Source of the DNA: Pseudomonadota bacterium
Lineage (GTDB): Bacteria > Chloroflexota > UBA6077 > JAJPGT01
Reading direction: 5' to 3'
NCBI GenBank assembly: GCA_021325655.1
Contig: JAJPGT010000092.1
Coordinates: 1 to 55,651 of the forward strand
DNA: 55,651 bases
The translations under genes were made by a program, and so were the position numbers. This document shows, piece after piece, positions 45,364 through 53,687 of this stretch (position 1 is its first letter; each line of letters starts with the position of its first letter). The notes under the pieces were generated by a model, which was given only the letters and a program-made list of their open reading frames with translations, ran no database searches and was not told the DNA's origin.

Positions 45364-45630
45364 CGCCGCCTCCTTCTTGTTCTGCCCGCGACGCCCTCAA
45401 AAGAGCCCGCGCCTTCATGCTAGCGCGCCGTCGCTTCCAGCGCTTTCAGCGAGCTTTCAGCCTGCGCCGCAGCCGGCGGCACGATGCTTGCGCGAGGCTC
45501 TGGTAGCCCCAGCCGCTGCCAGGACCGCTCTTCCCCGGTAAGGGCGCAGAAGAGCGCCGCGGCCCGCTCCTCAGTGGGCTCCTGCGCCCTTCTGCCGGGT
45601 GGGGCTGGGCCGCCGCCAGGAGCTACCCGT
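45364..45630. other. Divergent intergenic region before the VKOR gene
   Basis: This 267-base region holds no supported gene. On the minus strand TAGCAT lies near 45417-45422, a possible -10 for the SDR gene, but no good -35 is seen. Confidence 0.3.
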
Positions 45631-46176
45631 ATGCCAACGTCGCCTGTGCCGCCCGGAGCCCGCTCCAACCCATCCGCCTGGTCGCGGCGCGCGCCGCCGG
45701 TAGTGCTGGCGCTGCTGGGCTGTGGCATCGCCGCGTATCTCGCCGCTTACCAGCTTGGGTGGGTGCAGCAAGTCTGGGACCCGCTGTTTGGCCGGGGCAG
45801 CCAGGTCGTGCTCACCTCCTGGGTCTCGCGGGCGCTGCCGATCCCGGACGCGGCGCTCGGGGCGCTGGCGTACCTGGCCGACGCGATCACCGGGGCGATC
45901 GGCGGCGAGGACCGCTGGCGGCGACTGCCCGGGATCGTGCTGCTGTTCGGGCTGGTTGTCCTGGGCCTGGTCGTCGTCGCGGTGCTGCTGGTGCTGGCAC
46001 AGGCGCTGCTGTTCCACACCGGCTGCACGCTCTGCCTGGTTTCGGCCGCGATCTCGTTTACCACCGGCTGGTTCGCCCACAACGAGGTACTGGCTAGCCT
46101 GCGGCAGGTGCGGGCAGCGCGGGCCCGGGGCGAGTCACTCTGGACAGCGCTGGCCGGGACCGCGGGGGTGCGCTGA
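45631..46176 (+). CDS. Vitamin K epoxide reductase family protein
   Basis: This 181-residue membrane protein has four helices and the VKOR pattern VWDPLFGRGSQVVLTSWVSRALPIPDAALGALAY, with the redox CxxC in HTGCTLCLVSAA. The two loop cysteines found in full VKOR and Mtb-type VKOR are absent. Electrons would then pass directly from the CxxC to a separate partner or to quinone. It would help form disulfides in exported proteins. The ATG at 45631 follows AGGAG at seven bases. Confidence 0.75.
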   Translation: MPTSPVPPGARSNPSAWSRRAPPVVLALLGCGIAAYLAAYQLGWVQQVWDPLFGRGSQVVLTSWVSRALPIPDAALGALAYLADAITGAIGGEDRWRRLPGIVLLFGLVVLGLVVVAVLLVLAQALLFHTGCTLCLVSAAISFTTGWFAHNEVLASLRQVRAARARGESLWTALAGTAGVR

Positions 46177-46180
46177 CACA

Positions 46181-46642
46181 ATGGCAGCAGACGGGCTGGA
46201 GCTGTGGTGGCTCGGGCAATCCGGGTTCCGGTTGCAGCCGGCGGACGGCGGCCCCACGCTGTTCGTGGACCCGTTTCTCGGCCCTCACCAGGAACGCGTC
46301 TGGCCAGCGCCGCTCACACCCGAGGAGTTGGGCCGCCAGGCGGACGCGGTGTTGTGCACGCACGAGCATCTGGATCACTTCGACCAGCCCGCGCTGTGCC
46401 TCGCCGCGGCGGCGCCCAGCCTCCCGCGTGAGCGCATCGTCGGGGCGCAGCCCGACGAGCCACTCGACCTGGCCGGAGCGCGGATCGCCCCGATGCCTGC
46501 TCGGCATGGGGTCCATGTCCACATTCTCGCGCTTCTGATCTTTGGCCGCGGCGCCCGGCTGGCCTGCCAGCCGGGCGCCAGCTATAGGCAGGAGACGTCG
46601 CGTGCACGACTCCCATCGTTGAAACCACGAGGAGCACCATGA
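46181..46642 (+). pseudogene. Truncated metallo-beta-lactamase-fold gene
   Basis: The frame starts MAADGLELWWLGQSGFRLQP and reaches THEHLDHFDQ, the first zinc motif HxHxDH of UlaG-like lactonases. It loses similarity after ARIAPMPARHGVHV. Only ~115 of the usual ~240 residues are recognisable, and the second half with the remaining His/Asp ligands is missing. The frame then runs through a hairpin and overlaps the next gene's start by 4 bases. Probably a deletion remnant. Confidence 0.6.
46551..46578. terminator. Perfect 12-bp hairpin after the truncated gene
   Basis: GCGCCCGGCTGG (46551-46562) pairs with CCAGCCGGGCGC (46567-46578) around CCTG. It lies inside the open frame downstream of the recognisable domain and upstream of the next SDR gene. 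There is no T-run. Confidence 0.6.
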
Positions 46643-47634
46643 GCAAGAATCACGCGGAAGTTGTCGTCGTCACCGGGGCGGGCGCCGGGCTGGGACGAGC
46701 GATCGCCCAAGCATTTGGCAAGCGCGGCGCGCGCGTCGGGCTGCTGTCGCGTAGCCAGGAGCGCCTGGAGGCAGCCAGGCGGGAGATCGAGGCGATGGGC
46801 GGCCAGGGGCTGGTGCTGCCGGCCGATGTGGCCGACGCCGACGCGGTGGAAGCCGCTGCGGCGAAGGTAGAGCAGACGTTTGGCCCGATCGACATCTGGG
46901 TCAACAACGCCATGGCCTCCGTCTTCTCGCCGGCGCGCGAGATGACGCCCGACGAGTACAAGCGCGTCACCGAGGTCACCTACCTGGGCGTGGTGTACGG
47001 GACGCTCTCCGCGCTGCGCCGAATGCTTCCGCGCGACCGGGGGACGATCGTCCAGGTTGGCTCCGCGCTCGCCTACCGCAGCATCCCGCTCCAATCCGCC
47101 TACTGCGCCGCCAAGCACGCGATCGTCGGCTTCACCGACTCGCTGCGCTGCGAGCTGATCCACGACAATAGCCACGTGCGCCTGACGGTGGTCCACATGC
47201 CGGCGCTGAATACTCCGCAGTTCGACTGGGTGAAGAGCCGCCTGCCCCGCAAGCCGCAGCCGGTGCCGCCGATCTTCCAACCCGAGGTGGGCGCAGAGGC
47301 GGTGTACTGGGCGGCGCACCATGACCGGCGCGAAATGCTGGTCGGCTGGCCCACGGTCGAAGCGGTATGGGGCCAGAAGTTTATCCCGGGCTGGCTCGAC
47401 CGCTACCTCGGGCGCACCGGCTACGACGCCCAGCAGTACGACGGGCTGGCGGACCCGAACCGGCCGAACAATCTCTGGGAGCCGGTGCCCGGCCCCTACA
47501 GCGCGCACGGCGACTTCGACAGCCGCGCCCGCGCCTTCAGCAGCGAGGTCTGGCTGACCACGCACCGCGGCTGGGTCGCGGCGGCGGCCGCCAGCCTGGC
47601 TGGCCTGGCCTTGGTGGCGCTCAAGCGTCGCTGA
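46639..47634 (+). CDS. SDR-family oxidoreductase with C-terminal extension
   Basis: The 331-residue protein has TGAGAGLGRAIA, NNAMASVFSPA, the catalytic Ser in VQVGSALAYRSI and YCAAK. It continues ~100 residues past the usual SDR end, with a C-terminal hydrophobic helix (GWVAAAAASLAGLALVALKRR) that probably anchors it in the membrane. The family contains membrane-associated SDRs of unknown substrate. A ribosome binding site GAGGAG precedes the ATG. The debranching-enzyme gene follows after 19 bases. Confidence 0.85.
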   Translation: MSKNHAEVVVVTGAGAGLGRAIAQAFGKRGARVGLLSRSQERLEAARREIEAMGGQGLVLPADVADADAVEAAAAKVEQTFGPIDIWVNNAMASVFSPAREMTPDEYKRVTEVTYLGVVYGTLSALRRMLPRDRGTIVQVGSALAYRSIPLQSAYCAAKHAIVGFTDSLRCELIHDNSHVRLTVVHMPALNTPQFDWVKSRLPRKPQPVPPIFQPEVGAEAVYWAAHHDRREMLVGWPTVEAVWGQKFIPGWLDRYLGRTGYDAQQYDGLADPNRPNNLWEPVPGPYSAHGDFDSRARAFSSEVWLTTHRGWVAAAAASLAGLALVALKRR

Positions 47635-47653
47635 GCGCCAAGGACGGATCGCG

Positions 47654-49828
47654 ATGGAGAACAAGGCCAGCGGCGCCGAGCGCATCCTGCACCACGGCCG
47701 CTCGTCGCTCCGCCCCCGCTTCATCCAGCCCGTTGTCATCAAAGAAGGCAACCTCTTCCTGCTCTGCACCGATGCCGGCGACATTCTGCCGCAATCCGAC
47801 CAGGGGCTGTATTTCCACGACATGCGCTACCTCAGCGAGCAGGCGATGCGGCTGAACGGTGTTCCGCTGGTGTCGCTGCTCGCCAACGCGAGCGAGGGCT
47901 GGCGGGCAGTGTTTGAGCTGACCAATCCGGATATCGAGGCCGATGACGGGTCACTGCTGCTGCGCAAGGAGACGCTCGGTATCCGCCGCGAGAAGCGGCT
48001 GGGTGACACCTACACGGAAGTGCTCCAGGTTCGGAACTACGCCGCTGAGCCTGCCAAGCTCACGCTCTGGTTCGGCTACGGCGCCGACTTCGCCGACATG
48101 TTCCACGTCCGTGGCGCGGCGCCGGGGAAACGCGGGACGCTCCAGCCACCGCGCTGGAGCGGCTCGACGCTCACCTTCCAGTACGACGGGGCGGATGGCC
48201 ACCAGCGCCGGACGAAGATTCGGTTCAGCCAGAAGCCCGACCAGCACGACCAGCAGGGGGCGAGCTTCCACCTGGTCTTGAAGCCGCAGGCGCGCTGGGA
48301 GCTGACGGTGACTGTGGAGCTGACCGACACGCGCGGTGGGGCGCTGGAGTCCCGTCCCGGTGCCGCCCAGGGGGCGGGGGTGGAGACGCTGCGCCGGGTG
48401 CACCAGGGCGAGGAGAGCACTGGGATGCGGGTAGACACGGATAATGCCCTCTTCAACGCGGTGCTGCGGCGCTCGTTCCTCGATCTGCGGATGCTGGCGA
48501 TGCAGCAGAAGCAGCAGGCGTTCTTCGCCGCGGGCGTACCCTGGTACGTGGCGCTGTTCGGGCGCGATAGCCTCGTGACCGCGATCCAGATGGCGCCCTT
48601 CGAGCCCGAGATGGCGGGCCATACCCTGCGTGTGCTCGCTGCGCACCAGGGCACCAAGGTGGACGACTGGCGCGACGAGCAGCCCGGCAAGGTGCTGCAC
48701 GAGCTACGGGTGGGGGAGATGGCCAACCTAGACGAGATCCCCCAGACGCCCTACTACGGCAGCGTGGACAGTACCCCGCTGTTCCTGGTGCTGCTGGGGA
48801 TCGCCAGCACCTGGTCGGGCTCGCTAGACCTGTTCCATGAGCTGAAGGACGCGGTGCATGGGGCGCTGACGTGGATCGAGGAGTATGGCGACTCGGATGG
48901 CGACGGCTTCATCGACTACAAGACGCGTTCGAGCAAAGGGCTGCGCAACCAGGGCTGGAAGGATTCGGGCAACGCCATCGTGCTGGAGGACGGCCAGCTT
49001 GCCGAGCCGCCGATCGCGCTACCAGAGGTACAGGGCGCTGTCTATCTAGCCTGGACCTCGCTGGCCGACCTGTTCGAGCGCGACGGCGACGACGGAACTG
49101 CCAGACGCCTGCGCGAGCGCGCGCAGCGGCTGTACGAAGCGTTCAACCGCGACTTCTGGCTCCCGGACGAGCGCTACTACGCGCTGTGCCGGCAGGCCGA
49201 CGGCCGGATGTCCAGGAGCATCGCCTCCAATCCGGCCCACGCGCTCTGGACCGGCATCATCGCCCCGGAGCACGCGGGCGACGTCGTCCAGCGCGTGCTG
49301 AAGCCGGACATGTTCTCGGGCTGGGGCATCCGCACCCTCTCAGCCAACCACCCCGCTTACAACCCGATCGATTACCAGGTGGGTAGCGTCTGGCCACACG
49401 ATACCGCATTCATCGTCGCCGGCATGCAGCGCTACGGCTATCTACAGGAAGCGGCTCGGGTGTTCAGCGGAGTGCTGGAGGCGGCCACCCGCTTCGAGCA
49501 CTTCCGCCTGCCAGAGACCTTCGCCGGCTACGACACAGACTATTCCAGCGTTCCGGTGAAGTACCCGGTCGCGTGCAACCCGCAGGCCTGGGCGGCCGGC
49601 GCGCTTCCCTTCATGCTCCAGACGATGCTCGGGCTGCGCCCAGACGCCTTCAACAGGCGGCTGCGCATCGACCATCCGTTCCTGCCCGAGCGGCTTGGCT
49701 GGGTGCACGTCCGCGATCTCTGCGTGGGCGCAGCAGCAGTGGATCTCCGCTACGAGCGCGCTGGCGCCGGAACAGTCGTGGCGGTGGAGCGCACGCGCGG
49801 CGACCTGGAGGTGGTGGTTACGCGCTGA
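47654..49828 (+). CDS. Amylo-alpha-1,6-glucosidase / glycogen-debranching-type enzyme
   Basis: The 724-residue protein has an N-terminal beta-sandwich (FIQPVVIKEGNLFLLCTDAGDI, LYFHDMRYLSEQAM) of the GDE_N_bis type. A C-terminal (alpha/alpha)6 barrel carries GVPWYVALFGRDSLVTAIQMA, DDWRDEQPGKVLHELR, TPYYGSVDSTPLF, GNAIVLEDGQ and YQVGSVWPHDTAFI. These match bacterial amylo-alpha-1,6-glucosidase family proteins that trim alpha-glucans. The catalytic acids lie in the FGRDS, DEQPGK and related loops. It probably shares a transcript with the upstream SDR. Confidence 0.88.
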   Translation: MENKASGAERILHHGRSSLRPRFIQPVVIKEGNLFLLCTDAGDILPQSDQGLYFHDMRYLSEQAMRLNGVPLVSLLANASEGWRAVFELTNPDIEADDGSLLLRKETLGIRREKRLGDTYTEVLQVRNYAAEPAKLTLWFGYGADFADMFHVRGAAPGKRGTLQPPRWSGSTLTFQYDGADGHQRRTKIRFSQKPDQHDQQGASFHLVLKPQARWELTVTVELTDTRGGALESRPGAAQGAGVETLRRVHQGEESTGMRVDTDNALFNAVLRRSFLDLRMLAMQQKQQAFFAAGVPWYVALFGRDSLVTAIQMAPFEPEMAGHTLRVLAAHQGTKVDDWRDEQPGKVLHELRVGEMANLDEIPQTPYYGSVDSTPLFLVLLGIASTWSGSLDLFHELKDAVHGALTWIEEYGDSDGDGFIDYKTRSSKGLRNQGWKDSGNAIVLEDGQLAEPPIALPEVQGAVYLAWTSLADLFERDGDDGTARRLRERAQRLYEAFNRDFWLPDERYYALCRQADGRMSRSIASNPAHALWTGIIAPEHAGDVVQRVLKPDMFSGWGIRTLSANHPAYNPIDYQVGSVWPHDTAFIVAGMQRYGYLQEAARVFSGVLEAATRFEHFRLPETFAGYDTDYSSVPVKYPVACNPQAWAAGALPFMLQTMLGLRPDAFNRRLRIDHPFLPERLGWVHVRDLCVGAAAVDLRYERAGAGTVVAVERTRGDLEVVVTR

Positions 49829-49831
49829 GCG

Positions 49832-50191
49832 CTACGACTGGTTGGCGCGGTGCTCCGCGACTGGGCGGCTGACCCGGCGATACACCGCGTACGGTGGCTG
49901 TCCGGCGCGCCGCGCCTGCTCGTACCAGCGCACCACCATGCCCTTGCCGCGGAGCCGCTCCAGGACGTACTCCAGCGTGCCGGCGTCCACGTCGCGCTCC
50001 GCCAGCGGCGACCGCCGCAGAATCTCCCAGTTCGGCAGCGCCTCGGTGTCAGAAAGCGCCGCCAGGACGTGCGGCTCCAGCTCATCGGGCAACTGATGCC
50101 AGCGCATGAGCCAGGCGACGAACGCCAGGCCAGCGCCGATGAAGAACACCGGCATCAGGACGAACGGGCCCAGGCTTGTTGGTTCTCCCAT
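49832..50191 (-). CDS. Small membrane protein with winged-helix-like tail
   Basis: From the ATG at 50191 the protein has 119 residues. One helix (FVLMPVFFIGAGLAFVAWLMRW) leads to a soluble part (LEPHVLAALSDTEALPNWEILRR, LEYVLERLRGKGMVVRWYEQAR) whose helix pattern resembles a winged-helix or PadR-like arm. The frame is open upstream to 50305, which would overlap the next gene. It lies downstream of pmoCAB on the same strand, beyond a hairpin, and ends 4 bases from the convergent debranching-enzyme gene. Function unknown. Confidence 0.5.
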   Translation of the reverse strand: MGEPTSLGPFVLMPVFFIGAGLAFVAWLMRWHQLPDELEPHVLAALSDTEALPNWEILRRSPLAERDVDAGTLEYVLERLRGKGMVVRWYEQARRAGQPPYAVYRRVSRPVAEHRANQS

Positions 50192-50270
50192 CACCCCACA
50201 CAGTCTCCCGGCCGCGGATTCCACCCCCGGTCGGGCGCAGAACAGAGCGCGGCCCTCGAGCGGCGGATGG

Positions 50271-50564
50271 CTATCCACCGGGGCGATGTCCGTTCGGCGG
50301 ACCACCGTGGAGTAGAGCCTGATGGGCTGGCGGCTCGCTCCCCGCGGGCACCAGTTCGGGAGCTTCCGACTCGGGAACGATCTCGCGCTCCACTGGGCCA
50401 GAGGCAGGCTCTTGTGCCTGACCCTGGTCGTCTGCCGTGGACTCAGCGCGCGCCTGCTCGTCCTTGCCGAGCCGCGAGAACAGGAAGGTCGCGGCCCCCA
50501 ACAGGAGCGCCGGGAGGAGCAAAACGAACTCCTCGCCCTGGTGCAACAGTAGAACAGCGCTCAA
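50271..50564 (-). CDS. Small membrane protein downstream of pmoB
   Basis: The frame reads LSAVLLLHQGEEFVLLLPAL and LLGAATFLFSRLGKD, then a Glu/Pro-rich tail. The best start is the TTG at 50564, which has GGAGG a few bases upstream; this gives 97 residues with one or two membrane helices. It has no Cys or Met cluster, so it is not PmoD. It lies about 150 bases after pmoB past a hairpin and could be a late operon member. Function unknown. Confidence 0.45.
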   Translation of the reverse strand: MSAVLLLHQGEEFVLLLPALLLGAATFLFSRLGKDEQARAESTADDQGQAQEPASGPVEREIVPESEAPELVPAGSEPPAHQALLHGGPPNGHRPGG

Positions 50565-50669
50565 TGGTCCTCCCCACGCGCCCACCGCCACGAATGCCCA
50601 AGGCAGCGCCTGATCCTTCCTACGGGGCCAGCGCGAGCATGCTGGTGGCCGGGCTGTCTCAACAGTGGC

Positions 50670-50704
50670 CACACGGCCTGCCTGGCAACAGGGCAGGCCG
50701 TGTG
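50670..50704 (-). terminator. Hairpin terminator after pmoB
   Basis: A perfect 13-bp stem (arms 50670-50682 and 50692-50704, including ACACGGCCTGCC) encloses TGGCAACAG. It begins 11 bases past the pmoB stop on the minus strand. There is no T-run, so it may also protect the 3' end of the operon mRNA. Confidence 0.7.
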
Positions 50705-50715
50705 CCACCAGGTGA

Positions 50716-51942
50716 CTACATCTTGAACTTCGGCTCCAGGTCGGCCAGGAAGTCGACCTCTGACTGGGCCCCGCTGGAGTCGACGAAGAAGAGCATGCCC
50801 GCGACGGTCCGCATCGGCTTATCGACCTCGACCATGCGCTCATCCGACCACAGCGGGTTGGTTATCGTGATCTTGATGGTCTTGGTCTCGCCCGGGTTGA
50901 TCGGACCGGCGGGATCGACCGTCATCGGGTACTGATACTCGCCGCTCGGAGTGGCGCCCGCCGACTGATTCACGAACGTGAAGTAGGACGTGGTGAACTG
51001 CTTCACGGTGAGCGGCTTGTCTCCCGTGTTAGTGACCGTCATCGGCAGCACTACGGTCTGCGAATCCTGGTCATACGACGCCAGCCCCGGGTTGACCTTG
51101 GCCGGGGCGGCCGGCGCGGAAATCTCGGGTGGGGCGAACCGCAGCACCTGCTGCGGAATGCGCACCGGGTAGGCAGCCTGGATGTAGATCCAGCCGATCA
51201 CCAGCAGCGCGATCGTCGCGAGCGCAAAGAGATTGACGACCTGGTGGTCCTTCTTGGTGATCAGGCCCACATCCTGGCCATCGGTGTTCAGCGGGATGCG
51301 GAGGGTAATCGGGAGCCGGGTGACGGTCGGCTTCGGTCCGGTCCAGTAGACCATCCAGCCGAGCCCGAGGAAGAACCCGAGCCAGTGCCAGATGACCAAC
51401 TGGCCCAACCCGTAGTTCTCCAGGTTGATCGTCTGGCCGTTGAGCAACTGGATCGGGTTGGAGAAGCCGCCCGCGTCCTGCACGGTGATCCACTTGCCAG
51501 GGCCGAGGAGCGTGCCGGCACCGGAGACGGCGAACGAGGGATGCACGTGCCATTGCCCGGGCGCGCGGCCTTCAACGGTGAGCTTGAACTCGTAGATGTC
51601 GCCCTTCTTGATATAGATCGCGTCGGGCGCTTCGGCTCCATTAATCACGCGGTCCTTGAGCAGCACCACCGGGCCGGGCGCGATCACCCCGATGAACCCG
51701 ACATCAGGTTGGGCGAGGTTGTTCGGCCAGGTATCCAGCACCTTGACCTTCCCGGTAATGGTGAGCTCCTCCCCTTGCTTCACCGTGTCAGTCGAGAAGT
51801 TGACGTCGTAGAACGCCACGGTCTGCATCCGCAGGAAGCCTTCCTGGGATCGCTCACCGTGCGCGTAGGCGACCGCGGCGCCGACGATGACCATGGCGAA
51901 GCCCAAGACCAGGGACAGAACGAGTGGTCGTCGTTGTTTCAT
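50716..51942 (-). CDS. pmoB: Copper membrane monooxygenase subunit B
   Basis: The 408-residue subunit has a signal peptide (LVLSLVLGFAMVIVGAAVAYA) ending just before HGERSQEGF. His28 would be the first residue of the mature protein, as in Methylococcus PmoB. WHVHP supplies His132 and His134, so the three-His CuB site is complete. Two cupredoxin-like domains flank two central helices (LVIWHWLGFFLGLGWMVYW and VNLFALATIALLVIGWIYI), and GLLFF-like GMLFFVD lies near the C-terminus. The ATG at 51942 follows GGAGGG; a GTG at 51957 overlaps that site and is rejected. It is the last gene of pmoCAB. Confidence 0.95.
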   Translation of the reverse strand: MKQRRPLVLSLVLGFAMVIVGAAVAYAHGERSQEGFLRMQTVAFYDVNFSTDTVKQGEELTITGKVKVLDTWPNNLAQPDVGFIGVIAPGPVVLLKDRVINGAEAPDAIYIKKGDIYEFKLTVEGRAPGQWHVHPSFAVSGAGTLLGPGKWITVQDAGGFSNPIQLLNGQTINLENYGLGQLVIWHWLGFFLGLGWMVYWTGPKPTVTRLPITLRIPLNTDGQDVGLITKKDHQVVNLFALATIALLVIGWIYIQAAYPVRIPQQVLRFAPPEISAPAAPAKVNPGLASYDQDSQTVVLPMTVTNTGDKPLTVKQFTTSYFTFVNQSAGATPSGEYQYPMTVDPAGPINPGETKTIKITITNPLWSDERMVEVDKPMRTVAGMLFFVDSSGAQSEVDFLADLEPKFKM

Positions 51943-51990
51943 GGTGACGCCCTCCACGCGTCGCGCGGTCTTCGCTCGCTGTCCATCATG

Positions 51991-52764
51991 TTAGAACCGC
52001 TTGATGAAGCGGCCGATCGGCCAGATGGCGAGGCCACGGCCGATAAACTGGCCGACCCAGTACCCGGCAACGGCGACGGTAGCGCCAAAGACCAGCGACA
52101 CATACTGGGTTTCTTCCAGGAAGCTGCGCAGCGAGCCATGCTCAACGAGCCGTAGGTACTCCGGGGTCTGGCTGCGCAGGTACTGGATGCCCTGGACGTC
52201 GGCCACCGTGAGGATGTGCCCCATGAAGTTCACCGGTTGCAGGTAGGGCGCTAACGGCACGTAGTTGGATTCCCAGAAGATGAACGCCCAGACCATACCG
52301 CCGATGACCGAGGTGAGGACGAAGCTCTTGGTCTTCAGCAGGATGGTGTCTAGCAGGATGCCAGCCGGGACGATGGTAGCGGGCCAGACGAAGTTCAGCG
52401 GGTACCAGACGAAGTCGTACCACTGGTAGACGCGCCCGATCCACGAGGCGAGGAACATACACACAGCGGTGTAGGTTGCGCCGGTCGGGAAGCGCCACGC
52501 GAGCCACTGGATGTATTGCAGCGCCGAGGGGATGATGATCATCGCGAAGGGGGTGACGATTGGCCACCACTGGCGATCCTTCCAGTCGGTCCAGAAGTCC
52601 CAGTCCCCCGCGAACAGCAGCTTGGTGATGTCCGCCGCGGCGCCAACGACGAACGCTGCCGTGACCCAGAAGACGATGTCCCACTTGCGGTCGATGTAGA
52701 CGTATTTCTTGTCGAGCAGCTTGCGCAGCTCGGCCGCATTGTAGGCTGGAGCTGTGGCCGCCAT
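51991..52764 (-). CDS. pmoA: Copper membrane monooxygenase subunit A
   Basis: This 257-residue membrane subunit has seven helices and the conserved GDWDFWTDWKDRQWW starting at residue 53, FPTGATYT, PLNFVWPATIVPAGILLDT, and ADVQGIQYLRSQTPEYLRLVE near residue 195. These correspond one-to-one with Methylococcus PmoA (GDWDFWSDWKDRR, INFVFPASLVPGAIILDT, ADIQGYNYVRTGTPEYIRMVE). It divergently replaces the VSAFFSAFM segment with VSLVFGATV. An AAGGAG site precedes the ATG. It lies 116 bases after pmoC and 48 bases before pmoB. Confidence 0.96.
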   Translation of the reverse strand: MAATAPAYNAAELRKLLDKKYVYIDRKWDIVFWVTAAFVVGAAADITKLLFAGDWDFWTDWKDRQWWPIVTPFAMIIIPSALQYIQWLAWRFPTGATYTAVCMFLASWIGRVYQWYDFVWYPLNFVWPATIVPAGILLDTILLKTKSFVLTSVIGGMVWAFIFWESNYVPLAPYLQPVNFMGHILTVADVQGIQYLRSQTPEYLRLVEHGSLRSFLEETQYVSLVFGATVAVAGYWVGQFIGRGLAIWPIGRFIKRF

Positions 52765-52827
52765 CTCCAGGTGCTCCTTTCCCGTCTCCGCTCACCGCGG
52801 ATGCATCACGGATGAACCGCTCGGTGC

Positions 52828-52857
52828 GGACGGCCCCGCCACGTGGCGGGGCCGTCC
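52828..52857. repeat. 30-bp perfect palindrome between pmoC and pmoA
   Basis: The sequence around the central CCACGTGG is a perfect 30-bp palindrome (left half GGACGGCCCCGCCAC). In RNA it would fold to a very stable stem with almost no loop. It sits 23 bases after the pmoC stop and 64 before the pmoA start, so it could protect the pmoC message or set the pmoC:pmoAB ratio; a dyad DNA-binding site is also possible. Confidence 0.75.
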
Positions 52858-52880
52858 CCTTTCCGTCAGCGTGCCGCCGA

Positions 52881-53687
52881 TCAGGCGACAGCCGGTTTGG
52901 CAGCAGCCTTCTCCTGCTCGATCTCGCTCTCGATCCCGAGGAGGCGGAGCAGCGTCTCCGCCCACAGGGCGAAGATGCCGGAGGCCAGCCAGCCGTAGGT
53001 GACAAATGGCCAGTGGAACGGGGCCGCGAAGAACTCCTCTGTAATCCAGAGGCTATGGCCCCATTCATTCATGGCCACCTGCATCATCTCGGTCACGCTG
53101 GCCGCGATCAGCAGGAAGAAGGACCACGGGAACCCCTTCTCTGCCCCGTAGACCTTCGGCAGCCGGGTGCGCCCGTACAGGTACGTCCCGATGGTCATGG
53201 TGATGCCCAGCGGGAACGCGCAGTAGAACATCACGATGTGCGGCGGAGTAAAGGCCGTATCGCGCACCGCCGTCTGGTGCCAGGCACCATCAGAGTTCGG
53301 GAAGAAGCTCGCCATGAAGTAGAGCACGAGCGAGGTCGCCCCAACCAGGCCCCAGAACACCGCGATGCGGCGAACTTCCTCTTCGTGCGTCACCTCTTGC
53401 GCGATCGAGCGGCCGGTATTGATCAGCCAGGCCCACCAGCCGATCGTCCCCACGCCCACGCCGACCAGCTCGAGGATCAGCAACGTCCGCCAGTACAGCG
53501 CGAACTGCGGGCTGGCGGCGTCGATCCCCGCCGTCCAGGCGAAGTTGTGCATGTACGCGCCGAGTGCCACGAACAGCACGGTAAAGCCGAGACAGGCGAG
53601 GATGCAGGTTCGCCAGCCACCCCACCAGTCTATAGCTCCATACGTGCGCTTCCCAGCGCGCTCAAGTGCTTCAGTTCGTGCCGACAT
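52881..53687 (-). CDS. pmoC: Copper membrane monooxygenase subunit C
   Basis: This 268-residue membrane subunit starts MSARTEALERAG after AAGGAGGG; a GTG at 53708 is an alternative start. SDGAWHQTAVRDTAFTPPH gives Asp133, His137 and His150, the CuC ligands. NEWGHSLWITEEFFAAPFHW gives Asn207, His211 and His225, the CuD ligands. Their spacing (4, 13, 4 and 14 residues) is the same as Asp156, His160, His173, Asn227, His231 and His245 of Methylococcus. The subunit is therefore likely to be active. The C-terminus is a short Glu/Lys/Ala tail. It heads the pmoCAB operon. Confidence 0.96.
   Translation of the reverse strand: MSARTEALERAGKRTYGAIDWWGGWRTCILACLGFTVLFVALGAYMHNFAWTAGIDAASPQFALYWRTLLILELVGVGVGTIGWWAWLINTGRSIAQEVTHEEEVRRIAVFWGLVGATSLVLYFMASFFPNSDGAWHQTAVRDTAFTPPHIVMFYCAFPLGITMTIGTYLYGRTRLPKVYGAEKGFPWSFFLLIAASVTEMMQVAMNEWGHSLWITEEFFAAPFHWPFVTYGWLASGIFALWAETLLRLLGIESEIEQEKAAAKPAVA

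Noticed and set aside
50271..50564. Possible PmoD downstream of pmoB
   Set aside because: The small membrane protein has no CuA-like Cys/Met/His motif.
51943..51957. GTG start for PmoB that gives the same His33/137/139 numbering as Methylococcus
   Set aside because: The codons overlap the GGAGGG ribosome binding site of the ATG at 51942; the numbering match is coincidence.
50716..53687. Assignment as ammonia monooxygenase
   Set aside because: No hao or c-type cytochrome genes are nearby and the accessory genes point to alcohols; it cannot be excluded from sequence alone.
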